From Synaphobranchus kaupii (Eukaryota > Chordata > Actinopteri > Anguilliformes > Synaphobranchidae): a stretch of DNA of 64,000 nt. Both the position numbers and the translations under genes were made by a program. The stretch lies in assembly GCA_029718625.1 (NCBI GenBank), contig CM056377.1, forward strand, positions 107,498,732-107,562,731, given 5' to 3'. The notes under the pieces are model-generated. The model saw only the letters and a program-made list of their open reading frames with translations, searched no databases and was not told the origin of the DNA. Positions 20,999 through 34,395 of the stretch are shown one piece after another. Numbering within the stretch: the stretch's first letter is position 1; every line of letters begins with the position of its first letter.

Positions 20999-23704
20999 CT
21001 TTAAATCAATGTTTGAATCATTATTTGCTTTTACATATAATCAATATTGTGTTTTTTTGTGGCATTTGTCATATTTTGTGGGTTTGGTATCATAGTGCCA
21101 CATACAAATGATAATTTTAGCAGATCGATACAGAAAGATGAACACACGCTGCAGATGGATCTCCCATGGTAACTCTAGATTGTTTCAGATGTAAGTCTGG
21201 AAAATGAACAGCATATAATACCGTTCATGCCACTCGGCTCTGTGGCAGCGTGATGTGCGTTAGTGTAACCAAAGCATTCACCCTACAGAGAACTGCAAAG
21301 GTTCAATGCCAGCCTCCACAAGCAACGTGACATGAGAACATGTCAAGGCATGGGGTTGTTATTCACAAAGAAGAAAATTGCATTTCTGAGTCTACCTTCA
21401 CATTGATGGTGCTATCAATAGATTAAAGACTGGAACAGTGTAAAAATGTCACTGCGTTTTGGGATTGCATAAACCAGGTGAAATTACAAGGCAACATGAG
21501 TGATTTTGGAGCAAATTGCCTGTCCATTTTTCAGAGCAAGAAAAGAAATGCGACTGTAATTTCCTCCAAACATTTCACCACTGTGCAGCTTAGTTCTCTG
21601 CTTGATTAAATGAGCAATGTTAAATATGTCAGCACAAAGTGAAGGATTCAATGATAGTTTGACTTAAAAAATGATGGTATAAACACTCAAATTAACCCCG
21701 ATAGTACTGTCGTTGTATTTTATTTGCTTTGGGTGCACTGTGAAGTGTTTAAGTGCGTTTGGTAGTGGATGCTTCCGGTTACCATAGAGTTGCGCTAGCA
21801 TTAGCAGCATGTGTATGTCCACAAGAAGGACAGCATGGAATCAGCTGAAAATGGTTTCCATCAATCAACAACATCATGGGTAAGTCATAAATGAGACATT
21901 ATGTAAAAAATTATTTAATGGTTGCAGAGTTCAGATAAGCTTGATTAAATTGTCCTCGTCCTATGCCCAAAAATCTTAACTCTACAGCTGTAACTTGTTT
22001 ATGTGTGTGTGTGCTTTTTATTTATTTATTTATTTATTTTTGGGGGGGGGGGGGGGCGAAGAGGTTGCATAGTGTGAGAACTGTGGATTTAGAAAATATG
22101 TCTTCCTCTCTCTCCATCTCTGAAATTGCAATCCCAGCCATTACGCTAAGCGGTAAGACAGGAGGCATTTTTTCTCCTGTATCATAAACCTATTAAGTTG
22201 CTATCACCTCTCCACAATCCATGTGAGTCTGTGATGTATAAATGCATTTCCCTCTAAGGAACAGCTCTATAGATATGTGAGAGCGTTTAATGCCAGCCAA
22301 TTTTATCAGTAAGTGCTTATCTCTTTCTGACAGTTAGCAAAGTGTATAGACTGAGGGCAACGTGACACTACAGGTCAGTCAGCCTCCACAATCCTTTTCG
22401 TGCTTGGAAATCACCCCTTAAAGTTAAAGGTTCCACCTTTCTGATGTCAGGAGGTCAATTGTACCCTCAAACATAATGAAATCCGGTGGCTTCTTTTCGC
22501 AGTTAAATGCTGAAAATAATAATAATCCCGTGGCACATGTATTTTTATACTAGTATTTTTTTACAACTAGCCAAATGATGGCATGCATTTGTCTGTTTGA
22601 AATGCACTGATATTACATTCACTAAAACAATTTCATGATTGTGCACATAAATATTCAACCTGCCCATTTTTCCATAAGATATGTTGCCCGTAATATTAAT
22701 TAAGATTTAAAAACACTGCAGTCCTATAATATACTCTTTGTGTATTGTGCTATGTAACCTGCACCAGCAATATCATACTGTGTCCATGATTTCAATCTGC
22801 CTTAGGAGTGGCACCATGAGAGGGCATGCATCCTAGCACCGGTAGAGTGGCAAAAGGTAGCACAGCGATGGAACGAGACCAGGCCGCCGAGCACGTGGTG
22901 AAATGGAGGCGGAGGGGAGGATTGCTGCAAAGGGTTGATTTATTTTGTGCATATCTGTAAAGAACCTTCCATCTGGCAGAGCGCAAAACCATCAACACTG
23001 TAATTAAAATGCAATTACCACCTCTCTCCTCCCCCAGCAACACTGTAATCCCAGAGAAGTCATTCCATCTGTGTCACATGCAGTGTGCCATCTTCTCTTC
23101 ACCTCAACGTTTTCTCCTTTTTCTTCCCCTTATCTATCAGCAATTCTGCCTGTAATGGCCTAGTTTCTGCCCCATTTTCCTCATCCACACCATCATCATC
23201 ATTACCACTGCAATTGGTCTGATTTGTGTTCTTAAAAAATCACTAGCATAGTATTTCCATAACTATTAGCCATTCTTCCTTTCTTGGTTTTCCAAATACA
23301 CAAGCCCAGTTATCATCCCTGTGATTGATATTGCAACCCTTTAAATGTTACTTTTTTTAAATCACCAGCACAATATGTTCAATCATATTTATTAGCATAC
23401 CTCATTGTTTTAGTAAATCACCAGGGCTCAATATAACAGGACAGCAAGTCTAATTTACAGTTTTTAACCAGTCCAAGTAAGTCTGGTACAAACTTAATTG
23501 TGATAGAATGTGATCATAAACTTAATAGATCATAATAGGATGTTTATTATTGTTGGGGGGTGGATAGATACTGTTGGCAGAGAGAACTGTCAGAAGGTAT
23601 GTAAATAAACCCTTTTAATATGAGACAGACCTGCTTGTGGTTGACCTTTGGACTTCCTATCAAAGCTCAGTACTTTTTTTTTTAATTCAAGAGTGAATCA
23701 ATAA
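20999..23704. other. Intron sequence, mostly unrecognised
   Basis: No exon, RNA gene or complete element recognised. It contains a (TTTA)n tract at 22016-22041 followed by 15 G at 22042-22056. The part 22780-23160 is less AT-rich and free of visible repeats. Confidence 0.45.
22016..22056. repeat. (TTTA)n plus poly-G tract
   Basis: Six TTTA-type units followed by 15 G. Confidence 0.93.
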
Positions 23705-24348
23705 AGGAAAATTCCAGGCTAAAACACTTTGACATAGTTATAATTTGCACACTGAGGATGTAAAACGCATCCCAGGTCCTGTTTTTCTATCTTGTGTCGT
23801 ATTTCCGCAGCTAAACTCGAGTTCTGTAGATGAGGTGACGTCACGCGGGGATATTGCCGCAGCAGGCATAGTGCAGTTTAATATAGAGTGTGTCTTCAAC
23901 TCACTATAGCACCAACTGTAAGTATCAGATATTCATTGCAGTCCCTTAGAGACAACAAGTCAGGGGTTTTGCCATGAATCTCTGCTAATCAACTTTCTGC
24001 AAACTCCAAAATCTGCAAACTCCAACTTTCTGCAAAATCTCAGACTTTGCTTTTAGCCTTCTAGCTAAATACTACTGGCTATCTAGCCAATGTCAATGGA
24101 AATCTAGCTGGCTGTGTACGCTGTGCCCCTTCTCATGATGGGGGGTGGTGAAAGTAGTTCTGGGTAGCGTAGGAAAATTAAGCACTGGAGCAGATCCAAA
24201 AGAAGCATGACAGAATAGCAAGAGAAGAATTGTCAATAGCGATAAAGTAAAATATATCACACATATCACATAATAAAGCCTGGAATTAATTGCACATTGC
24301 TGCAACACGTTTACTAAAGATGTAAGCGTTCTAGCCTGAAATTCTCCT
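23705..24348. mobile_element. TTAA-type MITE
   Basis: The left end AGGAAAATTCCAGGCTAAAA pairs with the right end (reverse complement AGGAGAATTTCAGGCTAGAA), 17 of 20 positions. TTAA follows the right end; the left side has ATAA, one change away. 644 bp with no transposase, and the AGG-plus-TTAA layout of the 18000-20742 and 61309-61742 elements. Confidence 0.65.
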
Positions 24349-24960
24349 TTAACAATATCATCAATAGTAGTTAATAACAACTTATCGTTATTAACAAATT
24401 GTATCTTGATATACATCCTTGTGTGAAAAATAACAAATTCTCACATCAAGTAACATCAGGTACAGCCAATCAAAGCCTGATTGAGCATTCTAGACTTCAC
24501 CACACTTTTCTAAGAATAAACAGTTTTTAATTTATTTGCCATGCATGCAGCAGTGGGGATCATTTTCACACTAGGATTTTGATGAACTATAAAGCCATCT
24601 AAGAATCTTCATACTCTTTTATAATGCAGTCTCTTCTTGAATTAGGATGCAGATGGAACAGTGCCAGACTCAGCCGCTTGCTCAGTAGAGCCCTGCGTGA
24701 GATTCTACATTATGCCCTCCTCATCCAGGCCAGTAAACATCTAAAAATATTTTAAAGACGGCAGGAGTTAAAAAATGAACATGTATTATAATAATAATAA
24801 AATGCTTCGTGTGTGCAATCTCAAATTAAGCGGAAGTCATCAGAGACAAGAGGTGATGGTGATGGAGGGGGCATTGAGCCCTCCCCCCAATATAAAACCT
24901 TAATTACCTCTGACTAAATCTGTAATTATAATATATCACAGCTGCAGATTTACCTGTTTG
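24349..24960. other. Intron sequence, nothing recognised
   Basis: No gene or element termini seen. Confidence 0.5.
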
Positions 24961-25024
24961 CATGTGTGCGTGTGTCTGTGGGCGTATATGTGCGTGCGTG
25001 TGTGTGAGTGTGTGTGTGTGTGTA

Positions 25025-25059
<35 letters not shown>
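24961..25059. repeat. (TG)n compound microsatellite
   Basis: TG repeats with GCG/ATG interruptions; the purest part is at about 25029-25057. Confidence 0.95.
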
Positions 25060-25060
<1 letters not shown>

Positions 25061-26323
25061 GGAGACTGCTCTGGGACTAAAGTGACTGTCACAGATGAAT
25101 CACTTCCACACAAAGTTACATGGGGCACAGAGGGGGGGTTGGGGGTAGGAAGGAAATTAGGGAGATGTAGGGAGGGGACAGTGGGATTTGAAAGAGCAGA
25201 GTTGAGAAGGCAAGTAAACTGAGAAGGAAAGGAAGATAAACGAAAAGCAAACAGAAAGGGAAACTCAAATGTTTTCATCCCAAATTATGATGGTTTCAAG
25301 GCATTTTTCGAAACTGACAGAGAGGAAAACTAAACCGTGGTCCAAAATGTAAATCATAAGCAAATTCACCATATGAAGATTAGCATCATGGAAACAGCAG
25401 AAAACTGCTGTGCGACAACACAAGTGTAAAAGAGGCAATATTCAAGGAAGCAAATTGATTTTATGGCAGTCAATGCATGTACATTAAAGAATAGGCAGAT
25501 TTCTAGTTGGATTTGGATTGAAAGTGTGAAAGGCATAGAGAAGGAATGGAGAATAGAAGCTAGCTGGAGTCACTGGGGCTAAGCACAACCGCTGCGGCAG
25601 GAAAAGACATTATTAAAAATGGCTTTGTTTCCATGGGCATCCTTATGGAATAGCTTTTTCTTTTCACAGGCTAGCAATGATTTCTTCTCCCTTCCTTCAT
25701 ACCATTCCATCATTGCAAGGCATTATGGGTACCTCAACTCCCTTCCTACAAATAGGATGGAATCTACAGAACTGAGTTACTGACCTCAGGAAATACAAAG
25801 AAATACTGATGGAACCGGCACAAGCTATTTACAAAAGTGATGCCTGTAACCTCAAACAATGTAGGTGTGTTAAGGAAAGGGCATTATTCTCATGAAGATT
25901 TAAGAAAGCCACGCGACTCAGCGCCCTGCAGTCTCCAAGGCACCACCACAACAAGGTGTCCTTCAGAGGAAGTGAAAATCCTGTCAGGCAACAAATGCAG
26001 GTCTCCATAGCTCACAGAACCTGCACTCCCTCCGATCCATTTATTCCTGAATGACATCCATCATACATTCACTGTGAGCCATATGATCCTCCACACAGTT
26101 GAAATGTGCAGGGATGAGAAAAACAAACAAAAATAAATAAGCGCGCCAGCTTTAATCTGTGGCGGCAGCTCGCCTGCACGAGGAGAGCGTAAAAATATGT
26201 GAACAAATAGCAGCTGACGTTCATAAAGCGATTGAACAAACAGAAACATGTTCCCCCCAGCCCTCTCTTTCCTCAATTCCTTGATTTCAAATCCCAGCAC
26301 TCCACTGATATACATTTCTCACT
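25060..26323. other. Intron sequence, nothing recognised
   Basis: No gene or element recognised. The part 26130-26290 has mixed composition without repeats and could be conserved non-coding DNA, judged on texture only. Confidence 0.4.
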
Positions 26324-26338
26324 GTTCTCTCTCTCTCC

Positions 26339-26382
<44 letters not shown>

Positions 26383-26515
26383 AAGCACAGAACTACACAC
26401 ACACATATACACGCGCACACACATGTACACATGCACACATGATTGTGCACACATGCACACCGCACAAGCAAATACACACACGTGCGCACAACCATGCTTG
26501 CTCACATACACTTAC
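26324..26515. repeat. (CT)n-(CA)n compound microsatellite
   Basis: CT repeat to 26349, then pure CA to about 26381, followed by degenerate CA/TG-rich sequence. Confidence 0.95.
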
Positions 26516-28000
26516 GCATACCCTCTTCCCTGATAAGGTTAATGTGGAAAGCTCTATTGATTGTCTTGACATTATCTTATCCAAAGTAATAAAGGCATAC
26601 TGCACACTCAGCTTTGATTACCCGGCTCCAGCGATTCAAAAAGGAAAAGTGAGGATTTCTTTCATTTAACATTTTGATAAAATCATGGCACGACTGTTTA
26701 TATAAAAAATGAGGCCTAGGTTTCAACTGGCTTCCAATAGGCCCAATCAAAGCCTGACCACGTTGCACCATGCAAAGCAGCAGAGGAAGACAAATAACAT
26801 GGGGAAAAAAGAACAAGCGAGTGGATGAAGGAAAAAAAAATCCTTGAGTGGAAAAAATAAATAAAAAATCCTTGAGTGTAACAGGTGCAAATGAAATGCC
26901 TTATGCCTGATCCAGCTCCTCTAAAACAGCTCAATAATTCAGGGCTGACTGAATGACTGAAAAAAAGAAAGGACTGAAAGAAAAAGCAAGAGAATGAAAT
27001 GAGAGAAATAAGGCAAGCCTGAGCCTGGAGTAACCAATCTGTCTTAAGTACTGCTCCAGCTTCAGCTTCACATCTCCTATCGATCAGCGAGGGCCGCCGC
27101 ACTGCCAGACATTAAAAGCCGTTTCCGCAGCCCTAAGTCTTCATCACCAGGGAGGTAATACTTCAGAGGAATTTGTTGGCGCTCTCAGTGGCTTTAATAG
27201 CGGAATATGGGCGTGCCTGCATGCGTGTGTGTGCGCTCACGTTGTTTTCAGGACGCGCATACAGAGGAGACAAGGCAAAGTTGCTGCAAAGCTAATAACA
27301 AAGAAAACTCAGCTGCCGGAGCTGACTGTTTAAAACAGTGTTACAATATGTCCGATATTGTCTCCAGTTTGGTTTAAATCACTCGCTCTAATGGGTTATC
27401 TCTGGATGGATGCCTAATGGAAAGAAATGCAGCTTGTAACTTGGAAAGCGGACGAGCCTCTGTCCCGGCAGAGGAGGAGGCGGCCACGTCACTTTGAGTT
27501 CGGATTCAAATTGTGCCGTGAGCCTTAACGTCAACGTCAATGAGAAATGTCTGTCGTGAGAAAGAAACACAAAAAAGTCCAAGTTTTACCTGTACAAAAC
27601 ATTGTATTCCACTTGAATGTGCCATAAGAAACCGTATATTGAGAATACATTCATGTGATGATGGCGTCAGAGGATACTTTCAGGCAGCTTTATGGTTCAG
27701 CACTTCACACTGACAAACCAAACCGAATCAATGTTTTAATTGTAAAAATAACAATGCAATTTAATTTGTATAACATCGTTGTTGGGTGTTCTTGCACCAG
27801 CAAAACATAGTTCTCATTTTTATTACTACAGTAATATCGGTAGTCTCTGAGAAATACTTCCCAATTCTTACTGATATGTGTCACAGTTCTATTACAGACA
27901 TAAAAATATGGTTTATATCTTTGTAGGCTATATTATGAAGTTTTGCATTCAATGGACCTCAACCTACTATACTACAGGAAAAAAAACAGATAAAAAAATA
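26516..28000. other. Repeat-poor intron stretch
   Basis: No transposon termini, microsatellite or coding exon recognised. 27100-27570 is mixed in composition and includes CAGCTG E-box-like words and an ACAATAT-n5-ATATTGT palindrome (27343-27361). It may contain conserved regulatory DNA, but nothing here proves it. Confidence 0.4.
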
Positions 28001-31000
28001 CCTAAATAATAAGTGGTAGAAAAATAACCCTTTTAAAAACTATTTTCCTGATCCCATCTGAAAAGCAAGGCAGGTAAGGATTGATTAACATGAACTGACT
28101 ATGAGCTAAGTAAAGTCTGCCGCATTGATTTGTTTGCTAATAGTGGATGGAAAAAGCAGGCTGGCTCTGAGCTTTCAAACCAGTCTGACTATTGAATAAT
28201 CAATGACTTTTTTGTTCTATGTTTTGAAGAGTTTGCTGTGCCTAATTCTGTGATATACTGTATGCATGAGCAAAAAAAACTGCAATTTGTGCTGCAACAG
28301 TACACTATCTTCCACCTCACTGTGAAAAGAATGGTTCAGAGCCACAATGTGGCTCATACTGTATTACTCTGGCACACTTGTGCCGAAGCAATATAACAAC
28401 AGTGCCAAGGTAGATAATGGTTTCAAATGCACTTCAATTGGGCTGACACTCACCAATTTCTATCTCTCCACCATCAAAGTTAATAAAATGTAAAAACATT
28501 TACAAGGGATAACATTAACAATGACAATATTTAGACAACTCCCTGAAATTTTAAATGTACCAGCAACACTCTTTAGCTTCGTGGTTGTTATTAAAATTTA
28601 GCCAGCTCATTTAGCTTGTTACATTTTACATATCTACACAGATTTGGCAATGATGCTGGCCAACAAAGCTGGAATCACTGCTGCTAATGTTGGCTAGCTA
28701 ATTAGCATTTTAGCAGAGTCAAGACTGGAGGATTTTAACAAGCAAGATTAGTGTTGATGGTTCATTATCACCAAAGATAAGATGTTGCTAACTGCATTAT
28801 TTCAATTTATACATTTACCTAGCTAGCTACTATAGTTTAGCTAGAATTAACTAGCAACCTCTCATTTGACATCAAATGGATTGACAATTTACACAGACTC
28901 CTTTGCAAACATTAAGCATGAGTAGGGCTCCTAGGATACCATTTTCGTGGAATCGTGGATAGAACTGCCACAAGTTTGCATTATTATATACATATATTTT
29001 AAGGTAGTTCATGAATGAACAGGGTTGAAAATGGGGAAAACTGAAAAAAAATGAGGTTAAAAGGATAAAAATAAAAAAAACGGAATTTGCCTTTTTTTTA
29101 AACTGAATCCTAGCATGACAGATGAAAAAACGGAAGCCAGGCTTACTAACTATATTATTACTCATTTCAGTAGCAGTAGTAAAAATAGGCAGTTTCATTA
29201 TAGTAATAATGGAGACTAAATCCATGATTCAGGGCTGGCTAGCTAATCTACTAATGAGCGAGCAACATTCCTCAACAACAACACACATAAACTGCTAATC
29301 CACTAGCGAGCCAGCAATATTCCTTGACAACAACAGGGACAGAGAGGATCTCTCTTTGACAGAAGTGATGATAGCTGAATTGCTAGCTAATAACAGTAGA
29401 CATCTTGCTATACATGCTACGCCAACTTCGACTGACTCAATCATTAACAATAAACATAACATAATTGTTTCATAGAAAAGAATCAGCTCTGAAGTCCGGC
29501 ATTCCTCTGAAATTAATCTTATTGGTTGTTGCAGAGACTATTTGAATCAATCCTCAGCAGCCTGCCCAGTAGTACGGGGAATCAAAGAATTGTGTGCTTT
29601 AAGCCATGACAGTAAAAGATAATGGGAAATGTGCTTGTCAGAATTTCATGTCTTTTCTGGTTTTTGTCCACATTATCTTTGAAAACATTATATTTTGGTA
29701 GATTTTTTAGTTTTTGGGGTTAACAAGCCTATATTCAAATGTACTACCAAAGACCAGTAATTCAACATAAATGTTTCCCCTGAAATATTACAGGAAAAGA
29801 CAACTTTCTAAGAATCCCCTAGCGCTAGCTAAGAAAGATATTTTCCATTTCAAATCTCAGCTGTATTCACTGCAAACGTGTCAGCCTGCAAACCTACAGC
29901 ACACTCGGTTTCCATTTTGATAAGCTGTGCATCCTTAACTTGCTGTCACACCAACAACCTAGGCTGCTCTCAATTTGCAGGTGTAGTCTGGACTGCCAAA
30001 TGTAGCAAAGCTTACATTACTGAACCCTGAAATTAGGGGTTGTGAGTTTCAATTTTGGGGTGGATGCTGTTGATATGCCTTTCAATAAAGAACTGAAGCT
30101 TAACTGATCCTGCAAAATAAATCCTCGAGAGTACATTAGTGGAATAATACATGTGAATTTACAAAAAGAAGCACCATAAGGCCATATAATAAGCAAATAA
30201 ATACTGTGACATACTGCAAATTGAGGGCATATAGGTTTTACGTTTAAATTCTTTTGGAAACCCCCTTTTATTTCATTTTGACAATTCATTTTGCAGTCAT
30301 GAGCCAGTGTAATCCTGCAGATACTTCTTTGAACATTAACATGTCTTGTGGGTGAATTTGGCTGTCTGCAATTGCAGTGCATTCCAAGCAATCTAGGATG
30401 AATGTTCACACCCAGAGGATGTTTGTTACATCACTGCTGACACTGTTGAACTGGGGTATCTCTTACACTGCACATCTACAATTCAGTGAGTAATACAGTC
30501 TCAAACAGTACCACAAACTGCATTTCAACACACCGAGATCAAGGTCTCCATGAATATCCCTGTGAGAGGGAATGAAAGGTTGTAAAATGATCTTAAATAC
30601 TCCTTTGTGAAATGGAATTACAAAAGATAACAGTATATTTGCTAACTGGAGGCAAGAATAAAATAATTTATAAAATGAATATAAAATTAATAATTGCCCA
30701 GAGCATAGATGTTTCGACCATAATCAGGTAGGCACATGCATACATAAGACATATACAGAGAGCACTATCGGGAACAAAATGAAAAATACGAAAAAATTGG
30801 TCAAATTTCATGATCCTCAATCATGTCAGTGTACCAGTGCCACACTACCTCACAACTACAGTGTTGTGCTTTGGGATCCTAAAGGGTATTCTATAAATGC
30901 AATACATCATTATAACCATATACTTTCAATACTGATGATGGCTGCATGGATTAGAAGTAAAACAACCACATTTTCACTTTGTATTTTCCTCCTACTGCCT

Positions 31001-32849
31001 TGCCTGCACACAGAGCATGAAAAATGACTTGTGAAATCTTGCCACCAAAAATAAATACATTTTAAGAAAAAAAAAAATGCGTTGGTCGCACTTCTGTGAG
31101 TGATGACTATGTTGCAGCACACTTCTATTTCATTTCAGAGAAAAGGGAAAAAAATATTCAGATTGAAAACAATAGCTGGAGTTTTCAAATGGCACTGCCA
31201 TGTGTTATTTAGATCTATTCATGTGTGATATCTGGCAGGGAGCGTACTTTTTGTTTGTCTTTTAACCATTGTACAACCATGCAAATATCTTTGTGTTAAG
31301 ACTGGCTCTTATTTGGAGTGTTTCTTTTTTATTTTTCAAAATTCTTCTTTAAAGCATGAAGCGAATCAAACACAGTTTGTGGGAGTCCTTTGACCTTTCA
31401 GTATCACATTAACATAAATTACCGCAGTGTTCGATCTATTTAATGGCCCCATGAGAACAGAGGAAGTCCATGGATCAAAGGAAATGGGAGAAGCTGTAAG
31501 ACTACTGTAAGTCAATAAACAAAAAAGGCTGATAGGTTGAGAGAGAGGAAGGAGATAGAGGGAGGGAGAAAAGAGAGTTTTAATCTCATGTTCCCTGAAG
31601 TTCCAAACTAGGAAGGAGAAAAGGCAGACGGACTGATAGAGACATTGATTTAATTGAGTCTGACTTCTTCCGCCACCCACCCCACAGTCCATCTGCACAC
31701 CACCCTGGACCCACCACATGCATCCAAAACAACAACCTGCACTCCTGGAAATAAATCTTCCATTTGACGCGCGGCTGTCGGGGGGAGAACATCTGGACAA
31801 GTTTCACAGACCCAACCTTGCGCCAACCTGCTTAATAGCCTATGGAGTCAATTATAAAAGGAAAATGTCCTGGCTTTATTGTTAATGGTGCCATCTGGAT
31901 AATGGCAATCTCAGGGAGAAGACTTCTACCTGGTCATCTGGGATTCTTCATTGTACCAGACTGCAGAGCAGTGGAGTAGAACCAAAAGAGAAACTGTTTT
32001 TCATTTTTAATGAAGTTCCTTTTTTTTTTTTTCTCTTTTAGCTCAAGCCGTACATATTCTTTAGTGGGTGCACGGAGCCTTGTTCAGTCCTAATTCTTAC
32101 AGAAGGGCAACTGGGGAACTCTGCAAATTAAATGTCCCTATTTATTAACTGAACAAATTTTCTGAACAAATCCTTTCTTGTTTTGTTTTGTTTTGAAGAT
32201 GATTTTTTTTTTTTCCTGAATTGCAACTCGTTAGGGAAAACCCAGTGTTGTGATGATCATTTTAGAAAACACAACGGAAAAATTCATACAGCTCATATCT
32301 CAGGTCTAACATTTCGGAATGCAGGCGAGGCCCGCTAGCACTCAAGCATGTAGCATTTTCAAACTCAATTCCCCAGAGCAAATAGCAAGAGCATAAATTC
32401 CCCCCCAGTGCAGGTGATGTTTTAACAAATGTGATTGAGCTGGGCTCAGGGGCCAGGGTGCACAGTTATTTATCCAGGCCTGGGAGGAGTGACGACATAA
32501 GGAGAGGAGAGGAAAGTGAAGCAGGAACAGAAGACACACAAGAGGTCTCGGTGTGTGAAGAGGGGGGTGTGTTGGGGGGCGATAGGTTGAAAAACACATT
32601 TACTTAGTGTTTGGCATGGCATGAAGGACAATTTGGACCTCAGAAAAGCTGCATTGTGAATCAAGGACATTGGGGAGTGTGAAAGGAGATTTTGTCTCTG
32701 ATGGTTTATAAGCTTGAAAAGCAATATTAAAGGCAATATTAAAGGTATTATTATTGGAAATGTATCAATACAACTGTATCAGTACAAATGTATTATGAAA
32801 TATATCAGTACACATGTATATGCATGCTTTGTAGCTTTTGTAAATGTAT
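28001..32849. other. Long AT-rich intron stretch, little recognised
   Basis: No exon or complete element recognised. A diverged direct duplication of about 40 bp with 52-bp offset (CTAATCTACTAATGAGCGAG at 29243 and CTAATCCACTAGCGAGCCAG at 29295) is visible. Confidence 0.45.
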
Positions 32850-33527
32850 AACTGTAACTGTTTGCCCTGTGAGGGAATATATACCTCATCATTCCGGTAT
32901 GTGCCTGTCCTTAAAGAAATGTGCCTGTCCTTAAGAAAATGTGCCTGAATGCAGTCAGCCTCCCATGAGAGGAAATCCTGGGGAGGGTCTGTCCTTTGTG
33001 CCAGAATTACAGCGTTCACTGATGGGTAAACTTGAGACCGAAGGCAGGAAGGAGACGACTTCCTGAGAATGCATCCATGCGATAGAGGAGGGGAGTCGAA
33101 GCCTGGATTACCAGGTGCGAAAATGATATGTGGAATACCCAGATACATAGTCAGTTCTGCAAAACTGTCAAGGCCAGCAAAACAAAGGATGTCTCATGGT
33201 CCATCATGGGTTATGTGGGCATTTTTGGCCCGGTGCCATCATTGTGTTGAGAAATTAAGGGTGCCCAGATAGTTGGACTCGGGACAACTAACTGTCATGT
33301 ATGGATGATTTATGACTGTCACATATTGTGTAGGATGATATAAAAAGGGACATGTTAGTCCTTGTGACTTTGGGAAGAGAGCTGGTAAGCACTCTATCCC
33401 CATTCTTTGTTTGACTCGCGAGAATAATAAAGTCTTAAAGGAATACTCTTAACTTGTTGTGCTGGATTGTTATCTGGAGACTCTTTCTGTTTGACACTCG
33501 GTGGTATTTACATAAATTTCCACGACA
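32850..33527 (+). mobile_element. Possible solo LTR of a retroelement
   Basis: A promoter-like order is visible: TATAAAAA at 33339-33346, then about 85 bp later AATAAA at 33426-33431, then a T/G-rich stretch ending TTTCCACGACA at 33527. That order (TATA box, R region, poly-A signal, short U5, terminal CA) is typical of retroviral-type LTRs. The 5' boundary is uncertain and no target duplication, primer-binding site or internal genes were seen. If real it is a solitary LTR with no coding capacity. Confidence 0.35.
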
Positions 33528-34309
33528 GGAGGAAGTGTGGGGGAAAATTCACTTTATTTTCTCTTGTTGCAGCTCTGTTTATGTCTTTAGCAGAGCCTAC
33601 AATAACAATTCATCTCACACCTTCTCCATGGTATATAAGCAAATGGTTAATAGAGACCAGAGGTCCAGTTTCTCATTTACTGAAATGGACAAGGCGGTCA
33701 CATAACCTTCACATTTAAGATCAATTTCTTGAACATCTCATGCCATATGACATTAAGTCATCACAAGAGCCTTGATACAGCAGAAAGCTAGGGGTGCTAA
33801 TACTTGGATCTCTGACAGGATGAGATAGTGTACTTGTGATAAAGGAACCAAACTCTGCATCTCAACACAGCCATTATATCCCCCCCATCCCCATAAAATC
33901 TTCACAAAAGAGATTTCTTAACTTGAAATTTTTGTCTTTCAAAACCTGTGACCTGCCCTATGCAGAGATAAAAAAATAAAAATAAACAGGACAACAGTCA
34001 AGGGTGCTACGCTGTTTCGGTAACCTCTCTATTCAACACATGCCTGCCCCCTTAATTGAAACAGAGGCTGTGGGAGCAAGGCGTCCCCATGAGCTGAAAC
34101 AAACGCGTGTTTGATATGTTATCATTTGTAAGGGAAGGGGTTAAAGAAATAAGCACCCGCGCTAACGGCACCCTGACAAATGGAGACCGGGGTATATGAA
34201 CCATGAAATGAACACTCTGGCAATTTGAAGGCAGGGGGCTTGCAGCACCGTGGTCAGCAACAAAGTGCCTCTGCAACACCTCACTGCTTGAGCGATGGTA
34301 TTCACAAGG
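33528..34309. other. Intron sequence, nothing recognised
   Basis: No gene or element signature. Confidence 0.5.
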
Positions 34310-34319
34310 CGAGAGAGAG

Positions 34320-34363
<44 letters not shown>

Positions 34364-34395
34364 GAGCGCGCTGCACAGAGAGCGAGAGAGAGAGA
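34310..34395. repeat. (GA)n microsatellite
   Basis: GA repeat with a GAGGAGCGCGCTGCACA interruption near 34361. Confidence 0.95.
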
